Program-made: the position numbers and the translations under genes
DNA from: Thioalkalivibrio sp.
Lineage (GTDB): Bacteria > Pseudomonadota > Gammaproteobacteria > Ectothiorhodospirales > Ectothiorhodospiraceae
DNA length: 41,349 bases
Assembly: GCA_007692435.1 (NCBI GenBank)
Contig: RECA01000111.1
Span: 1 to 41,349 of the forward strand
Direction: 5' to 3'
Part shown: positions 1 to 10,545 of the stretch, in pieces
Position numbering within the stretch: position 1 is the stretch's first letter
Layout of the letters: the number at the start of each line of letters is the position of its first letter
The notes under the pieces: generated by a model
Databases searched by the model: none
The model's input: the letters and a program-made list of their open reading frames with translations, nothing else
Told to the model about the DNA's origin: nothing

Positions 1-29
1 GCTGCGCCACCCCCGACCATGAAAGAAGC

Positions 30-142
30 GTAGGGCGGAAGAGGGCGCAGCCCGTTATCCGCCATCCGGCGCCAGGGTAGCCGCGTGCTCCAGGACATTG
101 CGATCGCCGCATGGCGGATGACGCTACGCTCTTCCGCCCTAC
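30..142. repeat. REP/MITE-like palindromic repeat pair
   Basis: GTAGGGCGGAAGAG...TATCCGCCAT (30-65) faces ATGGCGGAT...CTCTTCCGCCCTAC (111-142). The outer 14 bp are perfect inverted repeats and each half contains GGCGGA...TCCGCC. Confidence 0.75.
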
Positions 143-186
143 CGGTTCCCGAAGCGCACGCCGTGTTCTTTCACGCTAATGGGCGT

Positions 187-918
187 TCAGGCTGCCGCCT
201 CCGTCTGCACCGCGTAGTAGCTCACCGCCAGAAGCGTTGCGTTGTAGACACCGTGAATGACCGCGGGCACCGCGATGTTGCCGGTCCGCTCGTAGGCGAT
301 GCCGAACACCAGGCTCGGCAGCACCAGCACCACGACCGTGGTGATGCGTGCCGCGAGCGGACCGCTGAGGGCGAGCATGTGCAGGGCCGCAAAGGTCACG
401 GCAGCGAGACCGATTGCGGCGCCGGCACCAAAGGCCTGACGCAGGCGGCCCTGCACCACGCCGCGAAACAACAGTTCTTCGGCGGGGCCGATGAGCAGCA
501 GCGAGAGCACGATCAGAAGCAGGAAGATCTGGGGATCGGCCATGCCGGCTTCCTGGAGCTGGTGTTCGCCGACGTCGAGCCCGACGAGTGACACCACGAG
601 CCAGCCGACGATCAGGGCCGCAAGCGCGAGTGCCGAGCCGCCGACCATCCAGTTCACATCGATGGCCGTCGGCCAGCGCACCGGAACGCGCAGGGTCCCT
701 TCCTGGAGCGCGAGGTAAAGCAGCGCCACGCCGCCAAAGCTCAGGCCCTGAGTCAGCAGGATCGAAAGCGTGATGACCAGCGCCGGGGTGAGTTGGACGC
801 CCGCGGCCGCCAGGCTCCCGATCACCGCGAGCGGCAGCACGAGGGCCACGCCCGCGGCGACGAGCAAGACCCCCGCCGCCCCGCCAAGTGCGTGTGCCTT
901 TTGTCTCCGGTCACTCAT
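187..918 (-). CDS. CPBP family intramembrane metalloprotease (CAAX protease-like)
   Basis: Multi-TM protein with EELLFRGVVQGRL motif, FAALHML and HGVYNATL. Start taken at the internal Met (MSDRRQKAHALGG) because the longer ORF is read-through antisense to gltB. Confidence 0.85.
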   Translation of the reverse strand: MSDRRQKAHALGGAAGVLLVAAGVALVLPLAVIGSLAAAGVQLTPALVITLSILLTQGLSFGGVALLYLALQEGTLRVPVRWPTAIDVNWMVGGSALALAALIVGWLVVSLVGLDVGEHQLQEAGMADPQIFLLLIVLSLLLIGPAEELLFRGVVQGRLRQAFGAGAAIGLAAVTFAALHMLALSGPLAARITTVVVLVLPSLVFGIAYERTGNIAVPAVIHGVYNATLLAVSYYAVQTEAAA

Positions 919-1134
919 TCCCGCAGTGTCAGAATCCAGAGCAGGGTCGCCTCTATACGCAGTGGTGCGCAGTGTACGCCCATGCCGGGTCGCTTTCTGC
1001 CAGCGGCGCGTCAGCCGGCGAGGCAGGGCGCAAGACCCGACCCCGCTGACCGAAATTGATTCGCGGCGGGGGAGGGCGCAGAGTATCCCCGGTGTCTCTT
1101 GCAGGTCATGAGCAGATTCTTTCGGAGTGTGCAG

Positions 1135-4100
1135 ATGACAGGTTTCGAGGGATTGCAGGGCGTGGCGTCGCGCGGGGAGCGGGAAGATCCGCGCTCGCTG
1201 TACGGCGCCGGGTACTCGAACTGCGGCGTGGGCGTCGTGGCCGATCTGGACGGCAGGCGAAGCCATCGGCTGGTGCGGGACGGCATCGAGTGCCTCGAGA
1301 ACCTCGACCACCGGGGCGCACGCGGGGCCGAGGAGAACACCGGCGACGGGGCTGGCATGCTGCTGCAGAAGCCGCACGCCTTCTTCCGGGACGAGGTCCC
1401 CGGGCTGGGTGAGCCCGACAGCTATGGGGTCGGCCAGGTCTTCATGCCCCGGGATGCCGGGCAGCGGGCCGCGCTGCGTTCCGTGATCGCGACCCGCTGC
1501 GGGGCCCGGGGCTTCGAGGTGGTTGCCTGGCGTGACGTGCCCACGGACAACCGCGAGCTCGGAAAGACCGCGCTCGAGAGCGAACCGCTCAGCCAGCAGT
1601 TCTTCGTTCAGCCCCGGGAACCGATGGAACCTGCGGACATGGACGTCGAGCTGTACGTGCTGCGGCGCGGGATCGAGAACGAGGCCCTGTTCCGGCGGCT
1701 GGTCGGATTCGGCGACCAGGTCTTCTACGTGTGCTCGCTGTCGCGCACCACCATCGTCTACAAGGGTCTGCTGACCTGCCCGCAGCTCCGGCCCTATTAC
1801 CCCGACCTCTCCGATCCGCGCTTCACCTCGGCGATGGTGCTGGTGCACGCGCGGTTCTCCACCAACACCCTTGGCGCCTGGGACCTCGCGCACCCCTATC
1901 GCTACCTCGTGCACAACGGCGAGATCAACACCCTGCGCGGCAACCAGAACTGGATGCGGGCGCGCGAGGCGGCGCTCGCGTCGCCGCGCTTCGGGGCCGA
2001 GATCGAGAAGATCAAGCCACTGACGGCAGAGGGGCTCAGTGACAGCGCGCAGATGGACAACGTGCTGGAGCTGCTGGTGGTTGCCGGCCGCAGCCTGCCC
2101 CACGCCCTGCGCATGCTGATCCCGGAGGCGTGGGAGCAGAATCCCCATATGGACCCGAATCGGCGCGCCTTCTATGGCTATCACAGCGCGCTGATGGAGC
2201 CCTGGGACGGCCCGGCCCTGGTGGTGGCCACCGACGGCGAACGGCTCGCGGGCGTGCTGGACCGCAACGGGCTTCGGCCCTGCCGCTACACCGTCACCCG
2301 CGACCGGCGCCTGATCATGGCCAGCGAGACCGGGGTGCTGGAGGTGCCCGCGCGCGACGTGCTCGCCCGGGGGCGTCTGAAGCCGGGGGCACTGTTCGTG
2401 CTCGATCCTGGCCGGGGCGGCATCGTGCCGGAGGACGAGGTCTTTGCGGAGCTTGCGGATCGTCCCTACGGGGAGTGGCTGAAGGCCGAGCGCGTGGCGC
2501 TGGAGGACCTCGTGGACCCGGCAGAGGCGGCGCTGTCCGCGGATGCGCTGGAGCGCCCCCTGACCGAATACCAGCGCGCCTTCGGTCACACCATGGAGTC
2601 CCTGCGGGTCCTCGTGCAGCCGATGGCGGCGAGCGGGGCGGACCCGATCGGGGCGATGGGCAACGATACCCCGCCGGCGGTGCTGTCTTCGCGACCGCGG
2701 CCGCTGAGCCACTATTTCCTGCAGCAGTTCGCGCAGGTCTCGAATCCGCCGCTGGACTACATCCGCGAGGCCCTGGTGACCTCCCTCGGCGACGCGATCG
2801 GTCCGCGCGGGAACCTCCTCGCGGAGACTCCCGGTCACTGCCGGCAGCTGTATCTCGAGTCACCCGTTCTGAGCACTCCCCAGGCGCGCGCCATCGAGCG
2901 GCTCGACCGCGAGGGCCTGCGCAGCCGCAGCATCGACATCAGCTACGGCAAGGGCGGCGACATGACCACCGCGATCCGGGCGGTGCACGCGGCGGCGGAG
3001 CGGGCGATCGAGGCGGGCTGCGGAATCCTGGTCCTCACCGATCGCGCGGCCGGACCCGGACGGGTCGCGATCCCGAGCCTGCTGGCGGTGTCGGGCCTGC
3101 ATCATCACCTCGTGCGCAATGGCCTGAGGACCCGCGTGGCGATCGTGCTCGACGGTGCCGAACCGCACACGGTCCACGACTTCTGCACCCTGATCGGCTA
3201 CGGGGCGGACGCGGTGCACCCATGGCTCGCCTACCGCGGCATCGCCGACATGGCGGCGCGCGGCTACCTCGAGGGCGAGATCGGGCACGGCCTCACGCAA
3301 TACCGGCGGGCGCTCGAACGCGGCATCCTGAAGGTGATGTCGAAGATGGGAATCTCGACGCTGCAGGGTTACAAGGGCGCGCAGATCTTCGAATCGATGG
3401 GACTGGATCACGAGTTCATCGATGCCTTCTTCGCGGGCACCACGGCCCATATTCCCGGGGTCGGCCTCGAGGAACTGGAACGGGAGACGCTCGAGGCCCA
3501 CGAGGTCGCCTTCGGCACACCGGTGATCGGCAACCTGCCGCTGGACCCGGGTGGGCACCTCTACTGGCGTCGCGACGGCGAACGGCACCACTGGAACCCG
3601 TACACCATCGGCAAGCTGCAGCAGGCCGCGCGCGGCAACGATGCCGGGGCCTACCGGGACTTCGCCCGCCACGCGAACGAGCAGGGAGGCGGACTCCTCA
3701 ACCTTCGGGGTCTGCTGGAGTTCGCGCGTGACGAGGCCGCCGCGCTCCCGCTCGACGCGGTGGAGCCGATCGAAGCGATAATGCAGCGCTTCTCCACCGG
3801 CTCGATGTCCTTCGGGGCCCTGAGCCAGGAGGTCCACGAGGCGCTCGCGATCGCGATGAACCGGGTCGGCGGGAAGTCCGGCACCGGCGAGGGTGGCGAG
3901 CAGGTCGAGCGCTTCGGCACCGATCGCGAGTGCTCGATGAAGCAGGTGGCGAGCGGGCGCTTCGGGGTCACCGCGCACTACCTCGCGCAGGCGAAGCAGA
4001 TCGAGATCAAGATGGCCCAGGGCTCCAAGCCCGGGGAGGGGGGCGAGCTGCCCGGCGGCAAGGTGGACGAGGGCATCGCGCGGGTGCGGTTCACGGTGCC

Positions 4101-5673
4101 GGGGGTCGGCCTGATCTCGCCGCCCCCGCATCACGACATCTACTCCATCGAGGACCTCCAGCAGCTGATCCACGATCTCAAGTGCGCCAATCCGACCGCC
4201 GAGATCCACGTGAAGCTGGTCTCGAAGGCCAACGTCGGCACCATCGCGGCGGGCGTGGCCAAGGCCCGTGCCGACGCGGTGCTGATCAGCGGGGACTCCG
4301 GTGGCACCGGGGCCTCGCTGAAGACCTCGATCAAGCACGCCGGCGCACCCTGGGAGTTCGGGCTCGCGGAGACCCAGCGGGTGCTGCAGGCGAACCGGCT
4401 GCGTTCGCGCATCACCGTGCGCGCGGACGGCGGTCTGCTGACCGGCCGCGACGTGGTGATCGCGGCCCTGCTGGGGGCGGAGGAGTACGGGCTGGGCACC
4501 GCGCCGCTGGTGGCCCTCGGCTGCATCATGCTGCGCAAGTGTCACTGCAACACCTGTTCCGTCGGGATTGCCACGCAGGATCCCCGCCTGCGCGCGCGTT
4601 TCCAGGGACGCGCAGAGCACGTCGTCAACTACATGCGCTTCGTCGCCGAAGAGGTGCGCGAGCACATGGCCGCCCTCGGGTTCCGCACCATGGACGAGAT
4701 GATCGGCCGGGTCGAACGCCTGCAGGCAAAGCAGATCGTGCATCCCAAGGGCGTTCGGCCGGACGTCTCGGAGCTGTTGCGGCGGGTCAGCTCCGAGGAT
4801 GCACCGCGCCGGACCCGTGCGCAGAACCACGGCCTTGAGACGAAGATCGATCACACGGTGATCGAACAGGCCCGGCCGGCGCTGGAGGAGGGGCGGCCGG
4901 TGGAGGTCGAGACCAGGCTGAGCAACCGAGACCGGACCTTCGGCACGCTGCTGAGCTATGAGGTCACCCGCCGCTACGGTGCCGAGGGCCTGCCGATGGG
5001 CACCATCGCGGTGCGCTGCACCGGCACGGCGGGGCAGAGCTTCGGGGCCTTCCTGTGCCGGGGGATCGCGCTGCATCTCGTCGGGGATGCGAACGACTAT
5101 GCCGGCAAGGGGCTCTCGGGCGGGCTGATCAGCGTGCGCACGCCGCCGGACGCCGGCTATCCGGCCGCGGAGAATTCGATCGTGGGCAACGTCACGCTGT
5201 TTGGCGCGACCGGGGGCGAGGCCTACTTCAATGGCCGCGGGTCGGAGCGCTTCTGCGTGCGCAACTCCGGCGCGCTGAGCGTGATCGAGGGGGTGGGCGA
5301 CCACGCCTGCGAGTACATGACCGGCGGGGTGGCCGTGGTCCTCGGGCCGATCGGCCGGAACTTCGGTGCCGGCATGAGCGGCGGCGAGGCCTACATCTTC
5401 GACGCGGAGGGGCTCGCGGAGCGGCACCTGAATCCGGACGGCCGGCGGGTCGAACCGGTGCGGGATGCGCGCGACCGCGAGCTGCTGCGGCGGATGCTGG
5501 AGAACCACGTCAGCTACACCGGCAGCCAGCTGGCCGCCCGGATCCTGGGCGACTGGGAGCGGTCGCTGGGGACCTTCGTGAAGGTGGTGCCCGACGCCTA
5601 CGCCGATGCGGTGGCCCGGCACCTCGCCACCGGGCGGGATATCCGCGTGACACCCCCGCCACGGGCTGCATGA
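1135..5673 (+). CDS. gltB: Glutamate synthase, large (alpha) subunit
   Basis: Class II amidotransferase N-terminus with propeptide then CGVGVVADLDG, plus central and FMN-binding synthase domain (SGDSGGTGASLKTSIKHAG), CXXXXXC cluster (CHCNTCSVGIATQD) and GXGXG domain. Start chosen by GGAG spacing; upstream in-frame ATGs at 1099 and 1108 are possible. Confidence 0.95.
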   Translation: MTGFEGLQGVASRGEREDPRSLYGAGYSNCGVGVVADLDGRRSHRLVRDGIECLENLDHRGARGAEENTGDGAGMLLQKPHAFFRDEVPGLGEPDSYGVGQVFMPRDAGQRAALRSVIATRCGARGFEVVAWRDVPTDNRELGKTALESEPLSQQFFVQPREPMEPADMDVELYVLRRGIENEALFRRLVGFGDQVFYVCSLSRTTIVYKGLLTCPQLRPYYPDLSDPRFTSAMVLVHARFSTNTLGAWDLAHPYRYLVHNGEINTLRGNQNWMRAREAALASPRFGAEIEKIKPLTAEGLSDSAQMDNVLELLVVAGRSLPHALRMLIPEAWEQNPHMDPNRRAFYGYHSALMEPWDGPALVVATDGERLAGVLDRNGLRPCRYTVTRDRRLIMASETGVLEVPARDVLARGRLKPGALFVLDPGRGGIVPEDEVFAELADRPYGEWLKAERVALEDLVDPAEAALSADALERPLTEYQRAFGHTMESLRVLVQPMAASGADPIGAMGNDTPPAVLSSRPRPLSHYFLQQFAQVSNPPLDYIREALVTSLGDAIGPRGNLLAETPGHCRQLYLESPVLSTPQARAIERLDREGLRSRSIDISYGKGGDMTTAIRAVHAAAERAIEAGCGILVLTDRAAGPGRVAIPSLLAVSGLHHHLVRNGLRTRVAIVLDGAEPHTVHDFCTLIGYGADAVHPWLAYRGIADMAARGYLEGEIGHGLTQYRRALERGILKVMSKMGISTLQGYKGAQIFESMGLDHEFIDAFFAGTTAHIPGVGLEELERETLEAHEVAFGTPVIGNLPLDPGGHLYWRRDGERHHWNPYTIGKLQQAARGNDAGAYRDFARHANEQGGGLLNLRGLLEFARDEAAALPLDAVEPIEAIMQRFSTGSMSFGALSQEVHEALAIAMNRVGGKSGTGEGGEQVERFGTDRECSMKQVASGRFGVTAHYLAQAKQIEIKMAQGSKPGEGGELPGGKVDEGIARVRFTVPGVGLISPPPHHDIYSIEDLQQLIHDLKCANPTAEIHVKLVSKANVGTIAAGVAKARADAVLISGDSGGTGASLKTSIKHAGAPWEFGLAETQRVLQANRLRSRITVRADGGLLTGRDVVIAALLGAEEYGLGTAPLVALGCIMLRKCHCNTCSVGIATQDPRLRARFQGRAEHVVNYMRFVAEEVREHMAALGFRTMDEMIGRVERLQAKQIVHPKGVRPDVSELLRRVSSEDAPRRTRAQNHGLETKIDHTVIEQARPALEEGRPVEVETRLSNRDRTFGTLLSYEVTRRYGAEGLPMGTIAVRCTGTAGQSFGAFLCRGIALHLVGDANDYAGKGLSGGLISVRTPPDAGYPAAENSIVGNVTLFGATGGEAYFNGRGSERFCVRNSGALSVIEGVGDHACEYMTGGVAVVLGPIGRNFGAGMSGGEAYIFDAEGLAERHLNPDGRRVEPVRDARDRELLRRMLENHVSYTGSQLAARILGDWERSLGTFVKVVPDAYADAVARHLATGRDIRVTPPPRAA

Positions 5674-5684
5674 GGACGCGAGCG

Positions 5685-7172
5685 ATGTCAGAAAATCACC
5701 CCGACGGATTTCTGCTCCACCCGCGGCGCACGATCGGCTACCGCGAAGCCCGCTCGCGCACGCGCGACTATCAGCAGATCTACGCCTTCGAATGGGACTC
5801 CAGGGAACTGAGCACCCAGGGCCAGCGCTGCATGGACTGCGGCGTGCCGACCTGCATGGGCGGCTGCCCGATCGGCAACCTCATCCCGGAGTGGAACGAC
5901 CTCGTCTACCGCGGCCTCTGGGAGGAGGCGCTGGCGCGGCTGCACGCGACCAACAACTTTCCCGAGTTCACCGGCTACACCTGTCCGGCCCCCTGTGAAC
6001 CGGCCTGCACACTCGCCAGCAATGACGACGCGGTGACCATCAAGGACATCGAACGCGCCATCGTCGACATGGGCTGGGAGAAGGGCTGGATCGTGCCGTG
6101 TCCGCCGACGCAGCGGACCGGGAAGCGGGTGGCGATCGTCGGCAGCGGCCCGGCAGGGCTTGCCGCTGCCCAGCAGCTCAATCGCGCGGGACACGCGGTC
6201 ACCGTCTTCGAGCGCGACGACGTGATCGGCGGCCTGATGGTCTACGGTATCCCCGACTTCAAGTTCGCCAAGCACATGGTGGCCCGCCGCGTGCAGCAGT
6301 TGCGCGACGAGGGCATCGAGTTTCGGGCCGGCGTGAATGTCGGGGTCGATGTGCCACTCGCGGAGCTGCAGGCAGACTTCGATGCGGTATGTCTCGCGAT
6401 CGGTGCGCTGCGGCCGCGCGACGTTTCGGTGCCGGGGCGTCACCTGCAGGGCATCCTGTTCGGGATGGAGTATCTCACGGCCGAAAACCGGCGCCAGGCC
6501 GGACGGCCGGTGGACGGCGTCGCCGATGCCCGCGGCAAGCGGGTGGTGGTGCTCGGCGGTGGCGACACCGGTGCCGACTGTGTCGCCACCGCGCATCGCC
6601 AGGGCGCGCGGGAGGTGGTGCAGGTGAGCATCAATCCGCGGGCGCCGGAGGAGCGGCCCGAGGACAACCCCTGGCCGCAGCAACCCCAGACCTACCGCCG
6701 GACCTATGCCATCGAGGAGGGCGGGGAGGAGGCCTTCAGCCTGAACGTGGCCGGCTTTGTCGACACCGATGGGGACGGCCGCGTGAACCGGATCGACTTC
6801 GAGCGGGTCGACTGGAAGCGCGATCGGTACGGCCGCAGGACCGAGAAGATCGTGCTCGAGAGCGGGATTGAACAGCCGGCCGACCTCGTGCTGATCGCGA
6901 TCGGCTTCGAGGGGCCGGAGGTGGCGCCGCTACGGGAAGACCGCCTTGCGGTCACGGAGCGCAAGGTGCTCGACACCGACGCGCGGAAGATGTCGTCGAT
7001 TCCCGGGGTGTTCGTGGCCGGAGACGCGAGTCGCGGCCAGTCGATCGTCGTCTGGGCCATCGGCGAGGGACGCGACGTCGCCCGCCAGATCGATGCCTGG
7101 CTGATGGGGACCTCCCGACTCCCGCCCAGCCTGCAGACCCCGAACCCGCCAAGCCCGCCGCGCGGCCTCTGA
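5685..7172 (+). CDS. gltD: Glutamate synthase, small (beta) subunit
   Basis: CMDCGVPTCMGGCPIGNLIPEWNDLVY Fe-S motif; GSGPAGLAAAQQL and GGGDTGADCVATAHRQGA nucleotide-binding motifs. Directly follows gltB. Confidence 0.95.
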   Translation: MSENHPDGFLLHPRRTIGYREARSRTRDYQQIYAFEWDSRELSTQGQRCMDCGVPTCMGGCPIGNLIPEWNDLVYRGLWEEALARLHATNNFPEFTGYTCPAPCEPACTLASNDDAVTIKDIERAIVDMGWEKGWIVPCPPTQRTGKRVAIVGSGPAGLAAAQQLNRAGHAVTVFERDDVIGGLMVYGIPDFKFAKHMVARRVQQLRDEGIEFRAGVNVGVDVPLAELQADFDAVCLAIGALRPRDVSVPGRHLQGILFGMEYLTAENRRQAGRPVDGVADARGKRVVVLGGGDTGADCVATAHRQGAREVVQVSINPRAPEERPEDNPWPQQPQTYRRTYAIEEGGEEAFSLNVAGFVDTDGDGRVNRIDFERVDWKRDRYGRRTEKIVLESGIEQPADLVLIAIGFEGPEVAPLREDRLAVTERKVLDTDARKMSSIPGVFVAGDASRGQSIVVWAIGEGRDVARQIDAWLMGTSRLPPSLQTPNPPSPPRGL

Positions 7173-7222
7173 GGGCGACGAGGGCAACCGCGCGGTGCCC
7201 GTGCGGAATGTCCGACACGCCC

Positions 7223-10015
7223 TCATTTCCGGTACTCGGTGCCACGATCCCGCAGCAGGATCTCGGCCGAAACCGTGCCCTCTTCCGGTGGGTCCAGCCG
7301 GAAGCCCACCTTGCGGCAGACCCGCTGCATCCCGACGTTTTCGGCGAGGATATCGGCCGTGATGCGCACGATGCCCTCTTCCAGTGCGATGTCCGTGAGC
7401 CGTCTGAGCAGTTCGGTCCCGATGCCCTGCCGCTGGTCCGGATCGTTGATCAGCATCGAGAATTCCGCGTGGCTGCTGTCGTGCAGCCGACTCCAGCGTC
7501 CCACACCCAGGATTCGGCGCTCTCCGTCAGCAGGATCCCGGTAGACCACCACCAGGGCCATCTGCCGGTCGTAGTCGGTGAAGCAGAGCCGGGTGAGCCT
7601 CTCATGCGCGACACGCTGGCTCATCTGCATGATGTGGAAGTAGCGCAGATAGACGCTGCGCTCCGAGAGCGTCTTGTGGAAGGCCGCGACCAGAGGCTCA
7701 TCCTCGGGCCGGATCGGTCGTATCGTGACACGCCGTCCGTCGTGAAGCGTCCAGTCCGAGGCGTATTGTGCCGGATACGGGCGGATCGCCAGCGGTGGCA
7801 GGCTGGAGAGATCAAGGTCGGGGTCGTGCAGCAGTACGCGCGCGTCCAGGGCGCTGATCGTGTCCGCTCCGTCCCCGGCGTCCGGCGAGGCGAGGAGGGG
7901 GTTGATGTCGACCTCGCGGATCTCCGGGTGCTCGACGATCAGCTGGCTGAAGCGGACCAGCAGGCTCTCGAGCTGGGCCAGGTCGACGGCAGCGCGGCCG
8001 CGAACACCCTTCAGGGCCTCGTGGATCCGCGTCTGCTCCATCAGCCTGCGGGCCAGGGTGGTGGTCAGCGGCGGGAGTGCGACGGCCGTGTCCCGCAACA
8101 CCTCCACCATCTGGCCGCCCGCGCCGAACAGCAGCACGGGTCCGAACTGGGGATCCGGGCTGCTGCCCAGAATCAGTTCGTAGCTCTCGTCGCGGTTCAC
8201 CATGGGTTGCACGGTCACGCCCTGGAAGTGATGCGCTCCGGCCCGCTCGGCGACCGATGACTGAATCCGGGCGAAGGCCTCGGTCACGGCCTCGGCATCG
8301 GTCAGGTTCAGGCGCACGCCCCCCACGTCGGTCTTGTGGGTCAGTGTCTCCGAGTGCAGTTTCAGCACCACCGGATAGCCGATGTCCCCGGCTTGCCGGA
8401 CGGCTTCTTCGGCAGTGGCCGCAAGGCGTGTCTCCACGATCGGAATGCCGTAGGTCTGGAGCAGGGTCTTGGACTCGAACTCGGTAAGCAGCGTCCGCCG
8501 GGTCTCGCGCGCGGTCTCCAGCAACTGGTGCACCCGCGCCTGGGCGACCCCGATTTCTTTCCGGCCCATCGCGAGGGTGGGGGTCTCGTAGAGGGCCTTG
8601 AGGTTGCGGTGATAGCGCCACATGAGGTTGAACAGGTGTGCGGCAGCATCGGGTTGAGAGTAGGTCGGAATGCGCGCCTGGTTGAGCAGGCTGGTGCCGG
8701 GAAAGACCTCGGCGCCGCCCATCCAGCTTGCGAGGACCGGCTTCTTCAGGCCCTCGGCCTCACACTTGATCAACTCCGCCGTGCGGGTCGGATCGGTCAT
8801 GGCCTGAGGTGTCAGGATCACGAGGATGCCATCGGCATTGGGGTCTGCCGCGGCGCGTTCGAAGGCCAGGGCATACCGCTCCGGGTCCGCGTCTCCCAGG
8901 ATGTCGACCGGGTTGCCGTGGCTCCAGTGCGCCGGCACCACCTCGTCCAGTGCGCTGATCGTGGTGTCTTCCAGCGGGGTCAACTCACCCCCGCCCTGGA
9001 TCAGCGCGTCGGTGCTGAGGACGCCGGGCCCGCCGGCATTGGTCAGGATGGTCAGGCGCGGGCCCTGCGGCAGGTGGACCTGCTTGGCGAGGACTTCCGC
9101 CACGTCGAACATCTCCGCGAGGGAATCGACGCGGAGTACGCCGCAGCGTCGGAACGCGGCGTCCAGCACACGGTCGCTGCCTGCGAGCGAGCCGGTGTGA
9201 GAGGCGGCCGCCTTGGCCGCGGCCTCCGTCCGGCCCGCCTTGATCACGATGATCGGTTTGGTCAACGCCACCTCGCGGGCGGCGGAGAGGAACGGGCGCG
9301 CATCGCCGATACTCTCCATGTAGATGACGATGCTGCGGGTGTTCGGGTCATCCCCGAGGTAGTAGATGAGGTCGCCCCAGTTCACGTCGAGCATGGAACC
9401 GATCGACGCGAAGTTGCTGAAGCCCACGTTCTCGCGGCGGCTCCAGTCCAGCACGGCGGTGCCGACCGCACCGCTCTGGCTGATGAAGGCGACGTGGCCC
9501 GGCTGGGCCATCACGCCGGAGAAGGTCGCATTCAAGCCGGTGCGTGGGCTCATGACCCCCAGGCAGTTCGGCCCGATCACGCGCAGCGCGCTGTTCCGCA
9601 GTGCCTGGCGGATCTCCTCCTCCAGGGCGAGGCCCTCAGGCCCGATCTCGCGGAAGCCCGCCGAGACCACGATTGCGCCGCGTACGCCGTTCGCGACGCA
9701 TTCCCGGATCACGCCGGGTACGGTGGGTGCGGGCGTTGCCACGATCGCGAGATCCACCGATTCCGGCACCTCTGCGATCGACGGGTAGGCCCGGATGCCC
9801 AGGACGCTGCGCCGACTTGCGTTCACCGGGTAGACGGTACCGCCGAAGGGGTGGCTGAGCAGGTTCCAGAACAGGGTGCGGCCAACGCTGCCGGGTCGGT
9901 CGGTGGCACCGATGAGCGCAATGGACCGGGGCGCGAAGATCGCGCGCAGGTGCAGATAGTCGGAACGCAGGATGTCGTAGGAGGGATCCGTGTTCGGGGC
10001 GTGAATAGCGTTCAT
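7223..10015 (-). CDS. Bifunctional ADP-forming acetyl-CoA synthetase-like / GNAT N-acetyltransferase (Pat/PatZ-like)
   Basis: CoA-binding domain ([15 protein letters not shown]), succinyl-CoA ligase-like domains ([20 protein letters not shown]), ATP-grasp ([21 protein letters not shown]) and C-terminal GNAT ([13 protein letters not shown]). Confidence 0.92.
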   Translation of the reverse strand: MNAIHAPNTDPSYDILRSDYLHLRAIFAPRSIALIGATDRPGSVGRTLFWNLLSHPFGGTVYPVNASRRSVLGIRAYPSIAEVPESVDLAIVATPAPTVPGVIRECVANGVRGAIVVSAGFREIGPEGLALEEEIRQALRNSALRVIGPNCLGVMSPRTGLNATFSGVMAQPGHVAFISQSGAVGTAVLDWSRRENVGFSNFASIGSMLDVNWGDLIYYLGDDPNTRSIVIYMESIGDARPFLSAAREVALTKPIIVIKAGRTEAAAKAAASHTGSLAGSDRVLDAAFRRCGVLRVDSLAEMFDVAEVLAKQVHLPQGPRLTILTNAGGPGVLSTDALIQGGGELTPLEDTTISALDEVVPAHWSHGNPVDILGDADPERYALAFERAAADPNADGILVILTPQAMTDPTRTAELIKCEAEGLKKPVLASWMGGAEVFPGTSLLNQARIPTYSQPDAAAHLFNLMWRYHRNLKALYETPTLAMGRKEIGVAQARVHQLLETARETRRTLLTEFESKTLLQTYGIPIVETRLAATAEEAVRQAGDIGYPVVLKLHSETLTHKTDVGGVRLNLTDAEAVTEAFARIQSSVAERAGAHHFQGVTVQPMVNRDESYELILGSSPDPQFGPVLLFGAGGQMVEVLRDTAVALPPLTTTLARRLMEQTRIHEALKGVRGRAAVDLAQLESLLVRFSQLIVEHPEIREVDINPLLASPDAGDGADTISALDARVLLHDPDLDLSSLPPLAIRPYPAQYASDWTLHDGRRVTIRPIRPEDEPLVAAFHKTLSERSVYLRYFHIMQMSQRVAHERLTRLCFTDYDRQMALVVVYRDPADGERRILGVGRWSRLHDSSHAEFSMLINDPDQRQGIGTELLRRLTDIALEEGIVRITADILAENVGMQRVCRKVGFRLDPPEEGTVSAEILLRDRGTEYRK

Positions 10016-10082
10016 GGCGATCCGTGGGCTGGGGCGGGTTGCCGTATGGGTGACGGACGATGGGAGTTCGCGACGGGATGTC

Positions 10083-10138
10083 CAGGCTGTGTCGATCAGG
10101 CTGTGTCGATCAGGCTGTGACGATCAGGCTGTGACGAT
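10083..10138. repeat. 4 x 14 bp tandem repeat, CAGGCTGTG(T/A)CGAT
   Basis: Copies at 10083-10096, 10097-10110, 10111-10124 and 10125-10138. The first two carry T and the last two carry A at one position. Confidence 0.95.
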
Positions 10139-10545
10139 CCTGGGCCGGCCGGTGATGGTGCGCTGCAGCATCGAAGAGTAGCGACTTCGGCAGCGGGCAT
10201 CAATATCCGGTTCAATATTTCCTTGCGGAAACCGCACGGCCCACTAGCCGGGGGGAGGGGAGTTTCCATCATCGCCGGGGGATGGCGACGAAGTTCGTGC
10301 GCGAGCTCATGGTGTTCCCGCACCGCCACGGGTTGGGGACCGCTCGCGCGATCTCCCAGGCGCTCGGGGGAGCGGCAGAAGTGATACGCAAACGGAGACT
10401 CCGAGGCAGGCCGCCTCGGGGCAACGCCGGGCGCGGACCGTGGCGATTCCGGAAAACACCAACCGCGGGGCCGGCAGCCGCTCGGTGGGCTGCCGAATTC
10501 GTGGCTCAGTCTGGTTCGTCCGGCGTGCGGCCGCCGAGACACCGC

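Noticed and set aside
919-2838. N-terminal extension of the CPBP protease ORF (883 aa)
   Set aside because: Read-through antisense to gltB; the true protein starts at the internal Met at 918.
2860-5622. 920-aa minus-strand ORF antisense to gltB
   Set aside because: High-GC artefact: low-complexity Arg/Pro/His-rich translation opposite an unambiguous gltB; no recognisable domain.
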